The notes under the pieces were generated by a model. That model was not told the DNA's origin and searched no databases. It saw nothing but the letters and a program-made list of their open reading frames with translations. 38,381 nucleotides of DNA, taken from positions 1 to 38,381 of the forward strand of contig RBNI01000183.1 of NCBI GenBank assembly GCA_003990745.1. Direction: 5' to 3'. This document shows, piece after piece, positions 10,595-21,148 of this stretch (the stretch's first letter is position 1; each line of letters begins with the position of its first letter). The position numbers and the translations under genes were made by a program. Origin of the DNA: Jimgerdemannia flammicorona. Taxonomy: Eukaryota > Mucoromycota > Endogonomycetes > Endogonales > Endogonaceae.

Positions 10595-12616
10595 AAGCAT
10601 AACAAGAAAGGAGAACAGCCTTGGACCATGAAACAAGAGAAAGACTTCAACAATCTTGCAAATTGGGGATCCAAACAAGATACAGCCTTCCAAGCACTGA
10701 AAGATGCCTTGATAATTACTCCAGTACTTCAAGCAGCAAATCCTGCCCTACCATATGAAGTTACTACTGATACCTCTGACCTAGCCTTTGGAGCAGTACT
10801 TATGCAAGAAGGACACCCTGTGGCCTATCACTCCTGTAAGTTCAATAATACCGAAATTAACTACACAACTCATGAGAAGGAAATGTTAGCCATCGTAGAC
10901 ACTCTGATCAAATGGTGACCATATCTAGAAGGAGCACACTTCACTGTGTTGACTGACCACAAGTCATTAGTCAACATCAAGACCCAGGCTACCCTTTCTT
11001 GAAAGCAAGCCAGATGGATGAAAGTTCTCACAAACTTTGACTATGAAATCCAGTACTGCCCTGGTAAGGAAAACATTGTTACCGATGCAATCTCCAGACC
11101 ACCTATTGAAGAAGTTATCCAAACTCTCACCCTGGTTACAAACTCCATCATGGAACAAATCATTACAGCATATGCTGATGATAAGGAAGCTCAAGCACTC
11201 CGAGAAATCCTGAACAGTGATAATGCTGACAAGCATACCTGGTACAATCAATACCAACTCAAGGACAATGCTATCTACTACAAGGACAGATTGTATGTTC
11301 CAAACAACCGAGACCTCTGAAGGACTATTCTATTCAAATATCATGATGCCCCTATAGCTGGATACTTAGGATTTGATAAATACTATGAAGTTATCTCCCG
11401 AAACTTCTATTGGCCCTACATGGCAGATTAGCTCAAAACCTACATCACTTCCTGTGATGCCTGCCAATGGAACAAGTTCTCAACACTAGCAAAACCTGAC
11501 CTACTCCACCCTATTTCAGTACCATCTACTAATTGGGAACAAGTCTCTATGGACTTCATTGTACAACTACCCCGAACCAAGAATGGGAAAGATACAATTG
11601 TTGTTTTTGTGGACTATCTCAGCAAACAAGCTTACTTTGTGCCAACCACCACTACTGCAACAGCACCAGACATAGCCATACTCTTGTTTGACAATATCTT
11701 CTGCTATTATGGTCTCCCTAAGATCATTGTTAGTAACCGAGACCCAAAATTCACCAGCCATTTTTGGAAAGCCCTCCACATGCACCTTGGAATGAAACTT
11801 GCACTGTTAATAGCTTTTCACTCTGAAACTAATGGCCAAACTGAAAGAATGAATCGAACTCTGGAACAAATGCTAAGAAACTATATTTCCTACAGACAAG
11901 ATGATTGGCATGAACACCTCACTGCAGTCGAGTTTGCTTATAACAACAGCAAGCAAGCCTCTCTTGGAATGACCCCATTCTTTACCAACACTGGACAAAA
12001 CCCAAACACTCCTCTGACACTCATCTGAACCACTGAAGAACCCTCTACAGTTGAAGCTGTTGAAGAATTCTTACTCCGAATGTATAATCTAAGCCAGATC
12101 GCAATTGACAATTTATTGCGAGCTCAAGAACAACAGTCACAGTATGTTAACCAACATTGCTAAGAAGAAACCTTCGATATTAGAGAAAAAGTTCTACTAG
12201 ACATCCAAGGATACTGAGTTGACAACCTCAAGCACAGACTATCTACAAAGCTGAACAGTAAGTTCATTGGACCATTTGAAGTCATTTCACAAGTCTCTCC
12301 GACTTTCTACAAATTGGCACTACCAGACACCATTAAGATTTACCCAGTCTTCAATGTCCAATGTCTCAAGCGATACAATGACAATGATGATGAGCTATTC
12401 CCGAACTGTACTACAAAACCACCTGCACCTGTCATTATTAATGACCAGGAAGAATACAAAGTTGAACAGATCCTCAACAAATGTGGCCACAAGAACCACC
12501 CTGAGTATCTCATTAAATAGAAAGGTTATCTGATCTATGATGCAACATGAGAACCCAAGACCAATCTCCAGAATGCTACCGATTTAGTTCAGAAATATGA
12601 TTTCTTGAACAACTAA
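10595..12616 (+). pseudogene. Gypsy pol copy 2: RNase H, integrase, chromodomain (5' truncated)
   Basis: Begins abruptly after the copy 1 LTR at KHNKKGEQPWTMKQEKDF, the RT connection just before RNase H. It continues through RNase H (TTDTSDLAFGAVLMQ), the zinc module, the integrase core (SMDFIV; SNRDPKF, where the copy 1 Asp region SDRDPKF has become SNRDPKF; QTERMNRTLEQ) and the chromodomain, ending with TAA at 12614-12616. Many stops are present, for example TGA near 10917, 11000, 11318 and 12027 and TAG near 11430 and 12517. In the zinc module HDAPIAGYLGF has Tyr for the second His. gag, dUTPase, protease and RT are absent from the window. The start point is best explained by copy 1 having inserted into this copy. 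Confidence 0.87.
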
Positions 12617-12716
12617 AATCTGAACACTCCTGCACCTATCAGTTTATACCATATATTATACCCTCCTGAATATTATAATTATCATGAACCTAATCAAGAA
12701 CCCAGCAAGAACAAAA

Positions 12717-12990
12717 GAATACTGACCCTGTGGAAAATTAGCAAAACTGAAAGCCAGCCTATTCTCCCTGTACCACTAGTGGGAAACAAAGCATAGATAT
12801 TTAAGAAGATTCTTTAGAGGAAATTCTCCAGCAGTGAATGATGTCAGAATCACCTCTGGTGCATGGTATTGAACACATGACCCTTTAACATGTGAATTCA
12901 ATGTGTTAGGCAACTGTACTATGAGCATGCCACTTTCTGAGAAAATGGACTTTATCGGACTTTTGATCTCCCAAATGGTATAACAATACT
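12717..12990 (-). mobile_element. tRNA-like SINE candidate in copy 2 (274 bp, 9-bp TSD)
   Basis: A 274-bp insertion lies between two copies of AGAACAAAA (12708-12716 and 12991-12999). Copy 1 lacks it and has one AGAACAAAA. On the minus strand it contains a word fitting a pol III A box (TAGTACAGTTG) and, about 46 bases on, a B-box-like word (TGTTCAATACC, ten of eleven positions of GGTTCRANNCC). Between them is an anticodon-arm-like segment. This is how tRNA-derived SINEs look. Two points are against a textbook SINE: about 60 bases precede the tRNA-like head, and there is no A-rich 3' tail. No ORF of note. Confidence 0.6.
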
Positions 12991-13030
12991 AGAACAAAAT
13001 TAGAAGGCCCCGACGAGGATGTTGAAAGTT

Positions 13031-13044
13031 AAGAAGGGGAGAGT
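13031..13044 (+). promoter_or_regulatory. Polypurine tract, copy 2
   Basis: AAGAAGGGGAGAGT lies immediately before the LTR's TGTAAG. It is identical in copies 1 (8556-8569) and 3 (18550-18563), and matches the minus-element counterpart at 21149-21162 read on the other strand apart from one base. It is the expected primer for plus-strand DNA synthesis. Confidence 0.75.
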
Positions 13045-15110
13045 TGTAAGTGTATAACCTCCAAGCCACAGAAATCACATGTCACCCTCTGAACAAGCCA
13101 CTGAAATCACATGCGATCTCTGAACTAATCTGGAAATTACCTGCAAAATCATGAAGCTGAGTCAAACAGAAGTCACAGTGTACAAAGCTGAGTCAATACC
13201 AAGTCACAGAACACAAGATTCACACAAACGGGATCTTATCAATCAAGAACAAATGCATATATACCGAGCCCTGAGACACGTCGAACCAGAAGAATCAAAA
13301 CAAACAACAACCACAACTTCCAAATACACAAACATGACCACCGAGATCTACAACTACATCTGCGCTGATATTTGGAATGCTATTATTAACTAAGCCACAC
13401 CCCCTCTGCCCCTCATGAATATCTATAGCCAAGCACCCCTCTACTTTGTGGAAGCCCGATGGAATGTCCTGAACATGCTTAACGAGACCCACTAGATTGG
13501 ACAAATCTCAAGCTACTACCAGATCAGCCGCCTCCTGGAAGACATGGTCGAACACCACTATGATATAGATATTACTCAGATGTCTCAACACCAGAAGCTC
13601 ATTGTCTGCAAATACCGAGAACTCTTCTATGAGTACAGCACCTTTATTCTCTGCCTCCGAGTTACTACCAGTGAAATGGTTGCTACCCTATCCTATGGTC
13701 AAATCGATGACATGATATAAGAACTCAACCACAAGTATCTCGAGTATATTGAAACCATAGACAGAACCTTCCTATACCTCGATGACCACATCCTGTGAAT
13801 GCCCCAAGTTGAATATGCCATGAAGGATGTCTATGATATAATCAACTTCAACAAAGACAAAGCAGAAGACAATGATCCCTCCAATGCCAACATGACCTCA
13901 AGCCAAGGATCTCTACCAACCCTGATCATACTGCCAACTTTACTGATGAACTTACAACAGTTCATAACCACATACAAGACTTATTGGGACAATGACCACT
14001 GGCACAAATACCAACCTGCATTCACCCCTGATTACTTCAACTACAATGAAGAGACCGAAGAACACAACCTGTACCTTCAGACAACCCTCGAAGTCAAACC
14101 AACCACTCTACCACCTGAGTACGAGCAATATGAACCACAGCCGCCAGCTTACTACAACTCCGTGACTCATAGTACTGTAACCTATAAAAGGTATGCAGAC
14201 AGTGAATCTGATGAAAGTGAAAATGATACACCACTTCTTCGCCCACCAATACCTTATTCAGCATATGAGACAGACGATGCTATCCTGTGGGACGGAGATG
14301 AAGTTCCAATGTATTACTACCTCAGTGAACAAGGAGAAGTAATCCACGAACCACTTTTCCTAGACAACTACTTTATCAGAGATGAAGCAATCGATGGTGA
14401 TGTCATTGAAGACTATCCAGACAGTGCCTAAAACCATAAATAGGTTAGCAGTCATAGTATAGTTAGATTAGTCTTATATGACGTAACTGTGAACTGACTC
14501 AGCAGTCAGACAATCTCTTGACATGTCAGATTACTATTGTACTATATGACTGTATTCTGACTCAGCAAGGTACTTAGTGCTATATCCATATTTAGCATAG
14601 TCCAGATAGCCCCTCACTAGTATAAATACCCCCTCCCCCAGACCTCAGAATCTCAGACCTGAATAATACGAACACAACTTCTGAGCACTTCCCCACAATA
14701 TCCCTTTATATAACTACTCCTAGTATAGCAATATCATGAATAGCGAATAAACCTATTTAATAACCCACAAACCACTCTTAAGTAAATCCGCTCCCTGTTA
14801 GGTCCCACTCCTAACCCCATCACGAAATTTCCTAATTGGGTATTGTCTGCAGCGATACGCCAATTCAACTAAGCTGGTCTTAGTTTCTCAAACCTCCTGA
14901 AATACGGAAAATCCTAAACATCCAGAACTAGTCCAAAGAAAGGACTTTGGTTGAGACATCAACCTGATCTCGAAATCAATAAGCGTAGAGGATGTACTCC
15001 ATATGAAATTGATCTTTACTATAAGAAAACAGTCTTTTAGAATATCCAGAACTTCCAGAAAACCCTTCCAGAACTATGTAACGGTTACCCTAAAAAGCAA
15101 CCCTCTTATA
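13045..15110 (+). repeat. Gypsy 3' LTR, copy 2 (2,066 bp, ORF-bearing type)
   Basis: Same organisation as the copy 1 LTR: TGTAAG start, U3 with a 365-codon ORF (13334-14431), TATAAAT at 14621, AATAAA-like signal near 14740 and U5. The last bases read CTCTTATA instead of CTCTTACA, one C-to-T change that would weaken the integrase-recognised end. Near the 5' end a block beginning AAGCCAC is duplicated in tandem (about 13064 and 13102). The following sequence is not a primer-binding site but the protease-to-RT linker of another copy (LQLKKLAKKCPLFAIS). Confidence 0.87.
13334..14431 (+). pseudogene. ORF inside LTR U3 (LTR-ORF), copy 2
   Basis: Same 366-codon frame as at 8825-9922, start MTTEIYN, stop TAA at 14429-14431. 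It is the best preserved C-terminal half: from 13799 to the end it reads 210 codons without a stop. Stops remain in the N-terminal half, including TAA at 13391, TAG near 13493, TAA near 13718 and TGA at 13796. The codon at 13457-13459 is CGA where copy 1 has TGA and copy 3 CAA, which gives the direction of decay. Composition and motifs match copy 1: an acidic C terminus with ETDDAILWDGDEVPMYYYLS. Function unknown; no recognised domain. Confidence 0.7.
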
Positions 15111-18100
15111 CTACAACTCAAGAAATTAGCCAAGAAATGCCCTCTCTTTGCTATCTCCATCCGTCCATCCAAAGGAGAATCTGAGAACTCTGAAGAAGAC
15201 TTTTCCAAAATTGACAGCCATGTCCAACCACTACTCTAGAAATTCCGAGACATATTCCCGAAGAAACTTCCAAAAGGCCTACCTCCCAGATGAGCAATAG
15301 ACCATACCATCAAGACTATTCCAGATGCCAAGCCAGCCTTCAAGTCAATCTACTACATGTCTCCAAGAGAAATTGATGCACTCAAGAAAGAAATTGACGA
15401 ACTCCTGGAATAAGAATTCATCAGACCCAGTTTATCACCTTATGGTGCACCAGTCCTCTTTGTTGTCAAGAAAGGAAGAGACCTGCAAATGTGCATTGAT
15501 TACCACGACCTCAATGAACAGACCATTAAGAACTGTTGCCCACTACCCAGAATCGATGAAATATTCGATAGGCTTACCAACCCACAATTCATGAGCTCTT
15601 TTGACCTGAGAAATGGTTACTGGCAAATTGCCATGAAAGAAGAAGACATCTACAAGACAGCCTTCCGAACTCGCTATGGACATTTTGAATTCCTGATTAT
15701 GCCCTTTGGCTTAACTAATGCTTCTGCAATCTTCCAGATACTGATGAATACTATTCTGCACTCATACCTGGACAAATTCATTGTTGTCTATATTGATGAC
15801 ATCCTAGTCTTCAGCAAAACCCTAGAGGAACATCTCGAACACCTTAAACTAGTACTACTGAAACTCTGAGAAAACAGACTCTTCACAAAACTCAGCAAGT
15901 GCGAATTTCTTCTGAAAGAAATTCAATTCCTTGGACACATTATCACACCAAATGGAATCAAAGTAGACTCTAGCAAAATCTCTGCAATCAAGGATTGGCC
16001 CAGACCTAAAAAGCTGAAAGACCTCTAGTCATTCCTGGGATTAGCAAACTATTATAGACGATTTGTTGCCAACTTTGCCAAAATCGCCACTGCCCTTACT
16101 CAAATAACCAAGCATAACAAGAAAGGAGAGCAGCCCTGGACTATGAAACAAGAGAAAGACTTCAACAATCTTGCAAATTGGGGACCCAAACAAGATATAG
16201 CCTTTCAAGCATTGAAAGATACCCTGATAACCACTCCAGTACTTCAAGTGGCAAACCCTGTCCTACTATATAAAGTTACTACTGATGCCTCTGACCTAGC
16301 CCTTGGAGCAGTACTTATGCAAGAAGGACACCCTGTGGCCTATCACTCCCACAAGTTCAATGATGCCGAAATCAACTACACAACTCATGAGAAGGAAATA
16401 TTAGCTATTGTAGACACCCTGATCAAATGGCGACCATACCTAGAAGGAGTACACTTCACTGTATTGACTGACCACAAGTCATTAGTCAACATCAAGACTC
16501 AGGCTACTCTTTCTTGAAAGCAAGCCAGATGGATGAAAGTCCTCACCAACTTTGACTATGAAATCCAGTATCACCCTGGCAAGAAAAACATTGTTATCAA
16601 TGCAATCTCCAGACCACCTATTGAAGAAGTTATCCAAACTCTCACCCTGATTACAAACTCCATTATGAAACAAATCATCACAGCATGTGCTGATGATAAG
16701 GAAGCTCAAGCACTCTGAGAAATCCTGAACAGTGATGATGCTGACAAACATATCCAGTACAATCAATATCAACTCAAGGACAATGCTATCTACTATAAGG
16801 ATAGACTGTATGTTCCAAACAACTGAGACCTCCGAAGGACTATCCTATTCGAATGTCATGATGCCCCTATAGCTGGACACTTAGGATTTAATAAATGCTA
16901 TGAAGTTATCTCCTGAAACTTCTATTGGCCCCACATAGCAGATCAGCTCAAAACCTATATCACTTCCTGCGATGCCTGCTAACGAAACAAGTTCTCAACA
17001 CTAGCAAAACCTGGTCTACTCCACCCTATCCCAGTACCATCTGCTAATTGGGAACAAGTCTCTATGGACTTCATTGTACAACTACCCCAAACCAAGAATG
17101 AGAAAGATGCAATTGTTGTCTTTGTGGACTATCTCAGCAAACAAGCTCACTTTGTACCAACCACCACTACTGCAACAGCACCAGACATAGCTACACTCTT
17201 GTTTGACAATATCTTCCACTATCATGGTCTTCCTAAGATCATTGTTAGTAACTGAGATCTAAAATTCACCAGCCATTTTTGGAAAGCCCTCCATGTACAC
17301 CTTGGAACGAAACTTACACTATCTACAGCCTTTCACCCTGAAACTGATGGCCAAACTGAAAGAATGAACCGAACTCTGGAACAAATACTAAGAAACTATG
17401 TTTCCTACAGACAAGATGATTGGCATGAACACCTCACCACAGTCGAGTTTGCCTACAACAACAGCAAGCAAGCCTCTCTTGGAATGACCCCATTCTTTGC
17501 CAACACTGGACAAAACCCAAACACTCCTCTGACACTTATCCAAACCACTGAAGAACCCTCTACAGTCGAAGCTGTTGAAGAATTCTTACTCCGAATGCGC
17601 AATCTAAGCCAGATCGCAATTGAGAATTTATCACGAACTCAAGAACAACAGTCACAGTATGTTAACCAACATCACCAAGAAGAAACCTTCAATATTGGAG
17701 AAAAAGTTCTATTAGACATCTGAGGATACCGAGTTGACAACCTCAAGCACAGACCATCTACAAAACTGAACAGCAAGTTCATTGGACTATTTGAAGTCAT
17801 TTCACAAGTCTCTCCAACCTCCTATAAATTGGTGCTACCAGATACCATTAAGATTCACCCAGTCTTCAATGTCCAACATCTCAAGTGATACAATGACAAT
17901 GATGATGAACTATTCCTGAACCATACTATAAAACCACCTGTACCTGTCATTATTAATGACCAGGAGGAATACAAAGTTGAACAAATCCTCAACAGACGTA
18001 GCCACAAGAACCACCCTGAGTATCTCATTAAATAGAAAGGTTATCCGATCCATGATGCAATATGGGAACCCAAGACCAATCTCCAGAATGCTACTGATTT

Positions 18101-18131
18101 AGTTCAAGAATACAATTCCTTGAACAACTAA
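15111..18131 (+). pseudogene. Gypsy pol copy 3: protease tail, RT, RNase H, integrase, chromodomain
   Basis: Starts in the linker after protease (LQLKKLAKKCPLFAISIRPSK) directly after the copy 2 LTR. It is the most complete plus-strand pol: RT with the [11 protein letters not shown] segment, [28 protein letters not shown] and YIDD at 15789-15800; RNase H near 16280 (TTDASDLALGAVLMQ); zinc module near 16860-17000; integrase core with SMDFIV near 17065 and QTERMNRTLEQ near 17355; chromodomain ending at TAA 18129-18131. Stops include TAG 15237, TAA 15411, TGA 15867, TAG 16026, TGA 16515, TGA 17253 (next to the second catalytic Asp region, where SNRDPKF has become SN*DLKF) and TGA 17721. Not functional. 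Confidence 0.88.
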
Positions 18132-18235
18132 AATCTGAACACTCCTGCACCTATCAGTTTATACTCTATGTATATTATACCCTCCTGAACATTATAATTA
18201 TCATGAACCTAATCAAGAACTTAGCAAGAACAAAA

Positions 18236-18509
18236 GAATACCGACCCTCTGGAAAAATAGCAAAACTGAAAGCCAGCCTATTCTCCCTGTACCACTGGTG
18301 GGAAACGAGGCATAGATATTTAAGAAGATTCCTTAGAGGAAATTCTCCAGCAGTGAATGATGTCAAAATTACCTCTGATACACAGCATTGAACACATGAC
18401 CCTTTAACATGTGAATTCAACATATTAGGCAACTGTACTACGAGCATGCCACTTTCTGAAAAAATGGACTTTACTGGACTTTTGATCTCCCAAATGGTGT
18501 AACAATACT
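18236..18509 (-). mobile_element. tRNA-like SINE candidate in copy 3 (274 bp, 9-bp TSD)
   Basis: Same insertion, same length and same flanking AGAACAAAA words (18227-18235 and 18510-18518) as at 12717-12990. Both gypsy copies therefore inherited it from one parent; they are not two independent insertions. The minus strand again has TAGTACAGTTG (A box) and GTGTTCAATG (B-box-like). Differences from the copy 2 version are nearly all transitions. Confidence 0.6.
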
Positions 18510-18851
18510 AGAACAAAATTAGAAGGCCCCAATGAGGATGTCGAAAGCTAAGAAGGGGAGAGTTGTAAGCGCACAACTTCCAAGCCACAGAAATCACATG
18601 TCACCCTCTGAACAAGCCACCAAAATCACATGTGACCTCCAAACAAATCTAGAAATCACCTGCAAGATCATGAAGCTGAGTCAAACAGAAGTCACAGTAT
18701 ACAAAGCTGAGTCAATACTAAGTCACAGAACACAAGATTCACACAAATGGGATCTTACCAATCAAGAACAAATGCATATATACCGAGCCCTGAGATACGT
18801 CGAAACAGAGAACCAAAACAAACAACAACCACAACTTCCAAATACACAAAC

Positions 18852-19664
18852 ATGACCACCGAGATTTACAATCACATCCATGCTGACATTTGGAATGCCA
18901 TTGTCAACCGAGCCACACCCCCTCTGCCCCTCATGAATATCTATAGCCAAGCACCCCTCTACTTTGTGGAAGCCCAATGGAATGCTCTGAACATGCTTAA
19001 TGAAGTCCACCAGATTGGACAAATCTCAAGCTACTACCAGATCGGCTACCTCCTGGAAGACATGGTCAAACACCACTATGATACAGACATTATCCAGATG
19101 TCTCAACACCAGAAACTCATTGCCCACAAACACCAAGAACTCTTCTATGAGTACAGCACCTTTATTCCCCATCTCTGAGTTACTACTAGTGAAATGGTTG
19201 CTACCCTGTCCTATGGCCAAATCGATGACATGATATAAGAACTCAATCACAAGTATCTCAAGTATGTTGAAACCACAGACAGAACCTTCCCGCACCCTGA
19301 TGACTACATTCTGTGAATGCCCCAAGTTGGATATGCTATAAAGGAAGTCTACAATATAATCAACTTCGACAAAGATAAAGCAGAAGACAATGATCCTTCC
19401 GATGCCAACATGACCTCAAGCCAAGGATCTCTACCGACCCTGATCACACTGCCAACCTTGCCGATGAACTTACAATAGTTTATAACCACATATGAGATTT
19501 ATTGGGACAATGACCACTGGCACAAATACCAACCTACATTCACCCCCAATTACTTCAACTACAATGAAGAGACCAGAGAATACAATCTGTATCTTCAGAC
19601 AACCCTTGAAGTTGAACCAACCACTCCACTACCTGAGTATGAGCAACATGAACCACAGCCGCCA
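18852..19664 (+). pseudogene. LTR-ORF, copy 3, N-terminal part (interrupted)
   Basis: Frame starting MTTEIYNHIHADIWN and running to the insertion point in the sequence EPQPP. Stops at TGA 19176 and later TAA, TGA and TAG codons. The C-terminal part continues at 26031-26315 after the inserted element. At 18975-18977 the codon is CAA where copy 2 has CGA. The insertion would have destroyed the reading frame even without point mutations. Confidence 0.65.
19660..19664. repeat. Target-site duplication, left (CGCCA)
   Basis: CGCCA lies immediately left of the minus-strand element and is repeated at 26026-26030. Copy 2 has the uninterrupted sequence CAGCCGCCAGCTTACTAC at the same place (about 14137), so this is a true empty-site comparison. 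Five bases is the usual Ty3/gypsy duplication length. Confidence 0.9.
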
Positions 19665-21148
19665 TGTAAGAGGGTTGCTTTTTAGGGTAACCGTTACGTA
19701 GTTCTGGAAGAGTTTTCTGGAAGTTCTGGATATTCTGGAAGACCATTTTCTTATGGTCAAGATCAATTTCGTATGGAGTACATCCTCTATGCTTATTGAT
19801 TTCAAGATCGGGTTGACGTCTCAATCAAAGTCCCTTCAATGGACTAGTTCTGGATATTCAGAATTTCCATATTTCAGGAAGTTCAAGAAACTAAGGCCAG
19901 CTTAGTTGAATTGGCGTATTGCTGCAGACAATACCCAATTAAGAAATTTCGTAATGGGGTTAGGAGTAGGACCTAACGGGGAGCGGATTTACTTAAGAGT
20001 GGTTTGTGGGTTATTAAATAGGTTTATTTGCTATTCATAATGTTGCTATTCTAGGAGTAGTTGTGTGAAGGGATATTGTGGAGAAGTGCTCAGGAGTTGT
20101 GTTCAGATTGTTCAGGTCTGAGATTCTGAGGTCTGGGGGAGGGGGTATTTATACTAGTGAGGAGCTATCTGGACTATGCTAAATATGGATATAGCACTAA
20201 GTGCCTTGCTGAGTTAGAATGCAGTCACATAGTACAACAGTGATCTAACATGTCAAGAGATCGTCTGACTGCTGAGTCAGTTCACAGTTATGTCATACAA
20301 GGCTAATCTAACTATACTATGACTGCTAAGCTATTTATAGGTTTAGGCACTGTCAGGGTAGTCTTTGATGACATCACCATCAATGACATCATTACTGGCA
20401 AAGTCTGAGCAGTTTTCTGACTTCTGACATCATCAGTTTCAAGGTATCGTCACTTCTATCTCTTGCAAGATTAAGACTGTTTTCGGTGGCAGTGGTTGTA
20501 CAAGAATAACAGGTCTTGGTTCTCTTTTTTTTTGGTCTGCTGGCGCATTTGTGAGGACTGGCCATTCTCGTCTAGGGTGAGGGCTCCCAATGTCATGGCT
20601 GGGGGTTTGAACCTCTCAGAAATGATATTTTCTGTAATCTGAGGTAATTTCTAGTAGTAATATCTGTCACGTGGATGGCTTGAGATTGGTTTCGATATTG
20701 TCGGCTTTCTTGAGTTCAGATGAAGTGTCCGTCACTCTCCAACGGAGGTGATACAGATAGAGCAAATAGAGTTATTCAAATGTGTTTTGCTTCTACTAAG
20801 TAATGAGGTCTTGTATAGTCACAGTGTATCTTGGTCTTGAGTTGATAAGTGCAGTTCATGAACCTTTTGGTAGATGAGATAGGGTTCTTCTTGTCTCAAT
20901 TTGAGTTTGGTACTTTCAGTTTTCTTTTGTAGTAGTACAGTATACCAAACTAGTTATAGCGGTTTAGAGTCAGTCTTATGGTTGTAGTACTTCTTCTAGT
21001 ATTCTTGTATCTTGGTGGTGGGTTCTCGTGCTTGCTGGCATATTTTGTGTAACCAGATGATCTCTTGTTTTGTAGTCTCGCATGTGGTTTCCAAATTAGT
21101 TCTGAGGATACTATGCGATTTTGGTGGCTTGGAGGTTGTACGCTTACA
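19665..21148 (-). repeat. 3' LTR of non-autonomous element (1,484 bp, short type)
   Basis: On the minus strand it starts TGTAAGCG next to the polypurine tract (21149-21162) and ends CTCTTACA at 19665. It shares roughly 85 bp at the U3 start and everything from the DVI.DYPDSA codons through TATA (20147-20153), R and U5 with the plus-strand LTRs. The middle, about 0.8 kb, is unrelated to the 365-codon ORF of those LTRs. It contains a T-rich tract (20522-20532) and a GGTTTGAACC palindrome near 20610. Confidence 0.85.
20343..20792 (-). pseudogene. Possible U3 ORF of the short LTR type, C-terminal part
   Basis: On the minus strand, a frame of 150 codons ends in SNDVIDGDVI.DYPDSA and TAA at 20343. 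That tail matches the C terminus of the LTR-ORF in the plus-strand LTRs in position, frame and about 20 residues. The nucleotide similarity begins where TTTGCCAGTAATGA aligns with TTCATCAGAGATGA. Four TGA codons lie inside, each explicable as former CGA. Upstream residues (for example LKKADN, LTNAPADQKKREPRP) have no similarity to the other ORF. Two other frames over the same DNA are also rather open if TGA is read as former CGA, so the frame choice rests on the shared tail. Equivalent frames lie at about 25220-25669 and 29394-29840. Confidence 0.4.

Larger units (their letters stand above)
18564..19664 (+). repeat. Gypsy 3' LTR, copy 3, first part (split by insertion)
   Basis: This is the 5' 1,101 bp of an ORF-bearing LTR, from TGTAAG after the polypurine tract to CAGCCGCCA. 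It stops at the TGTAAG of the minus-strand element at 19665. The remainder resumes at 26031, and the two parts total 2,066 bp, the length of the copy 2 LTR. The duplicated AAGCCAC block is present, as in copy 2. Confidence 0.85.

Noticed and set aside
6154..18000. Reassignment of TGA as a sense codon, suggested by many in-frame TGAs
   Set aside because: Sister copies have CGA or CAA at the same codons, and TAG/TAA stops also occur, so mutation explains them better than an altered code.
10595..18131. Tandem duplication of one truncated element as the origin of the three plus copies
   Set aside because: Each copy starts at a different internal position and they differ by the SINE candidate and the LTR repeat, so separate nested insertions fit better.
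20343..21020. Two further frames across the short LTR middle, one ending in LLRLCQ and one containing LRQEEPYLIYQKVHEL
   Set aside because: They are also fairly open if TGA is read as former CGA, but neither shares residues with the ORF of the long LTR type. I could not decide and chose the frame with the common tail.
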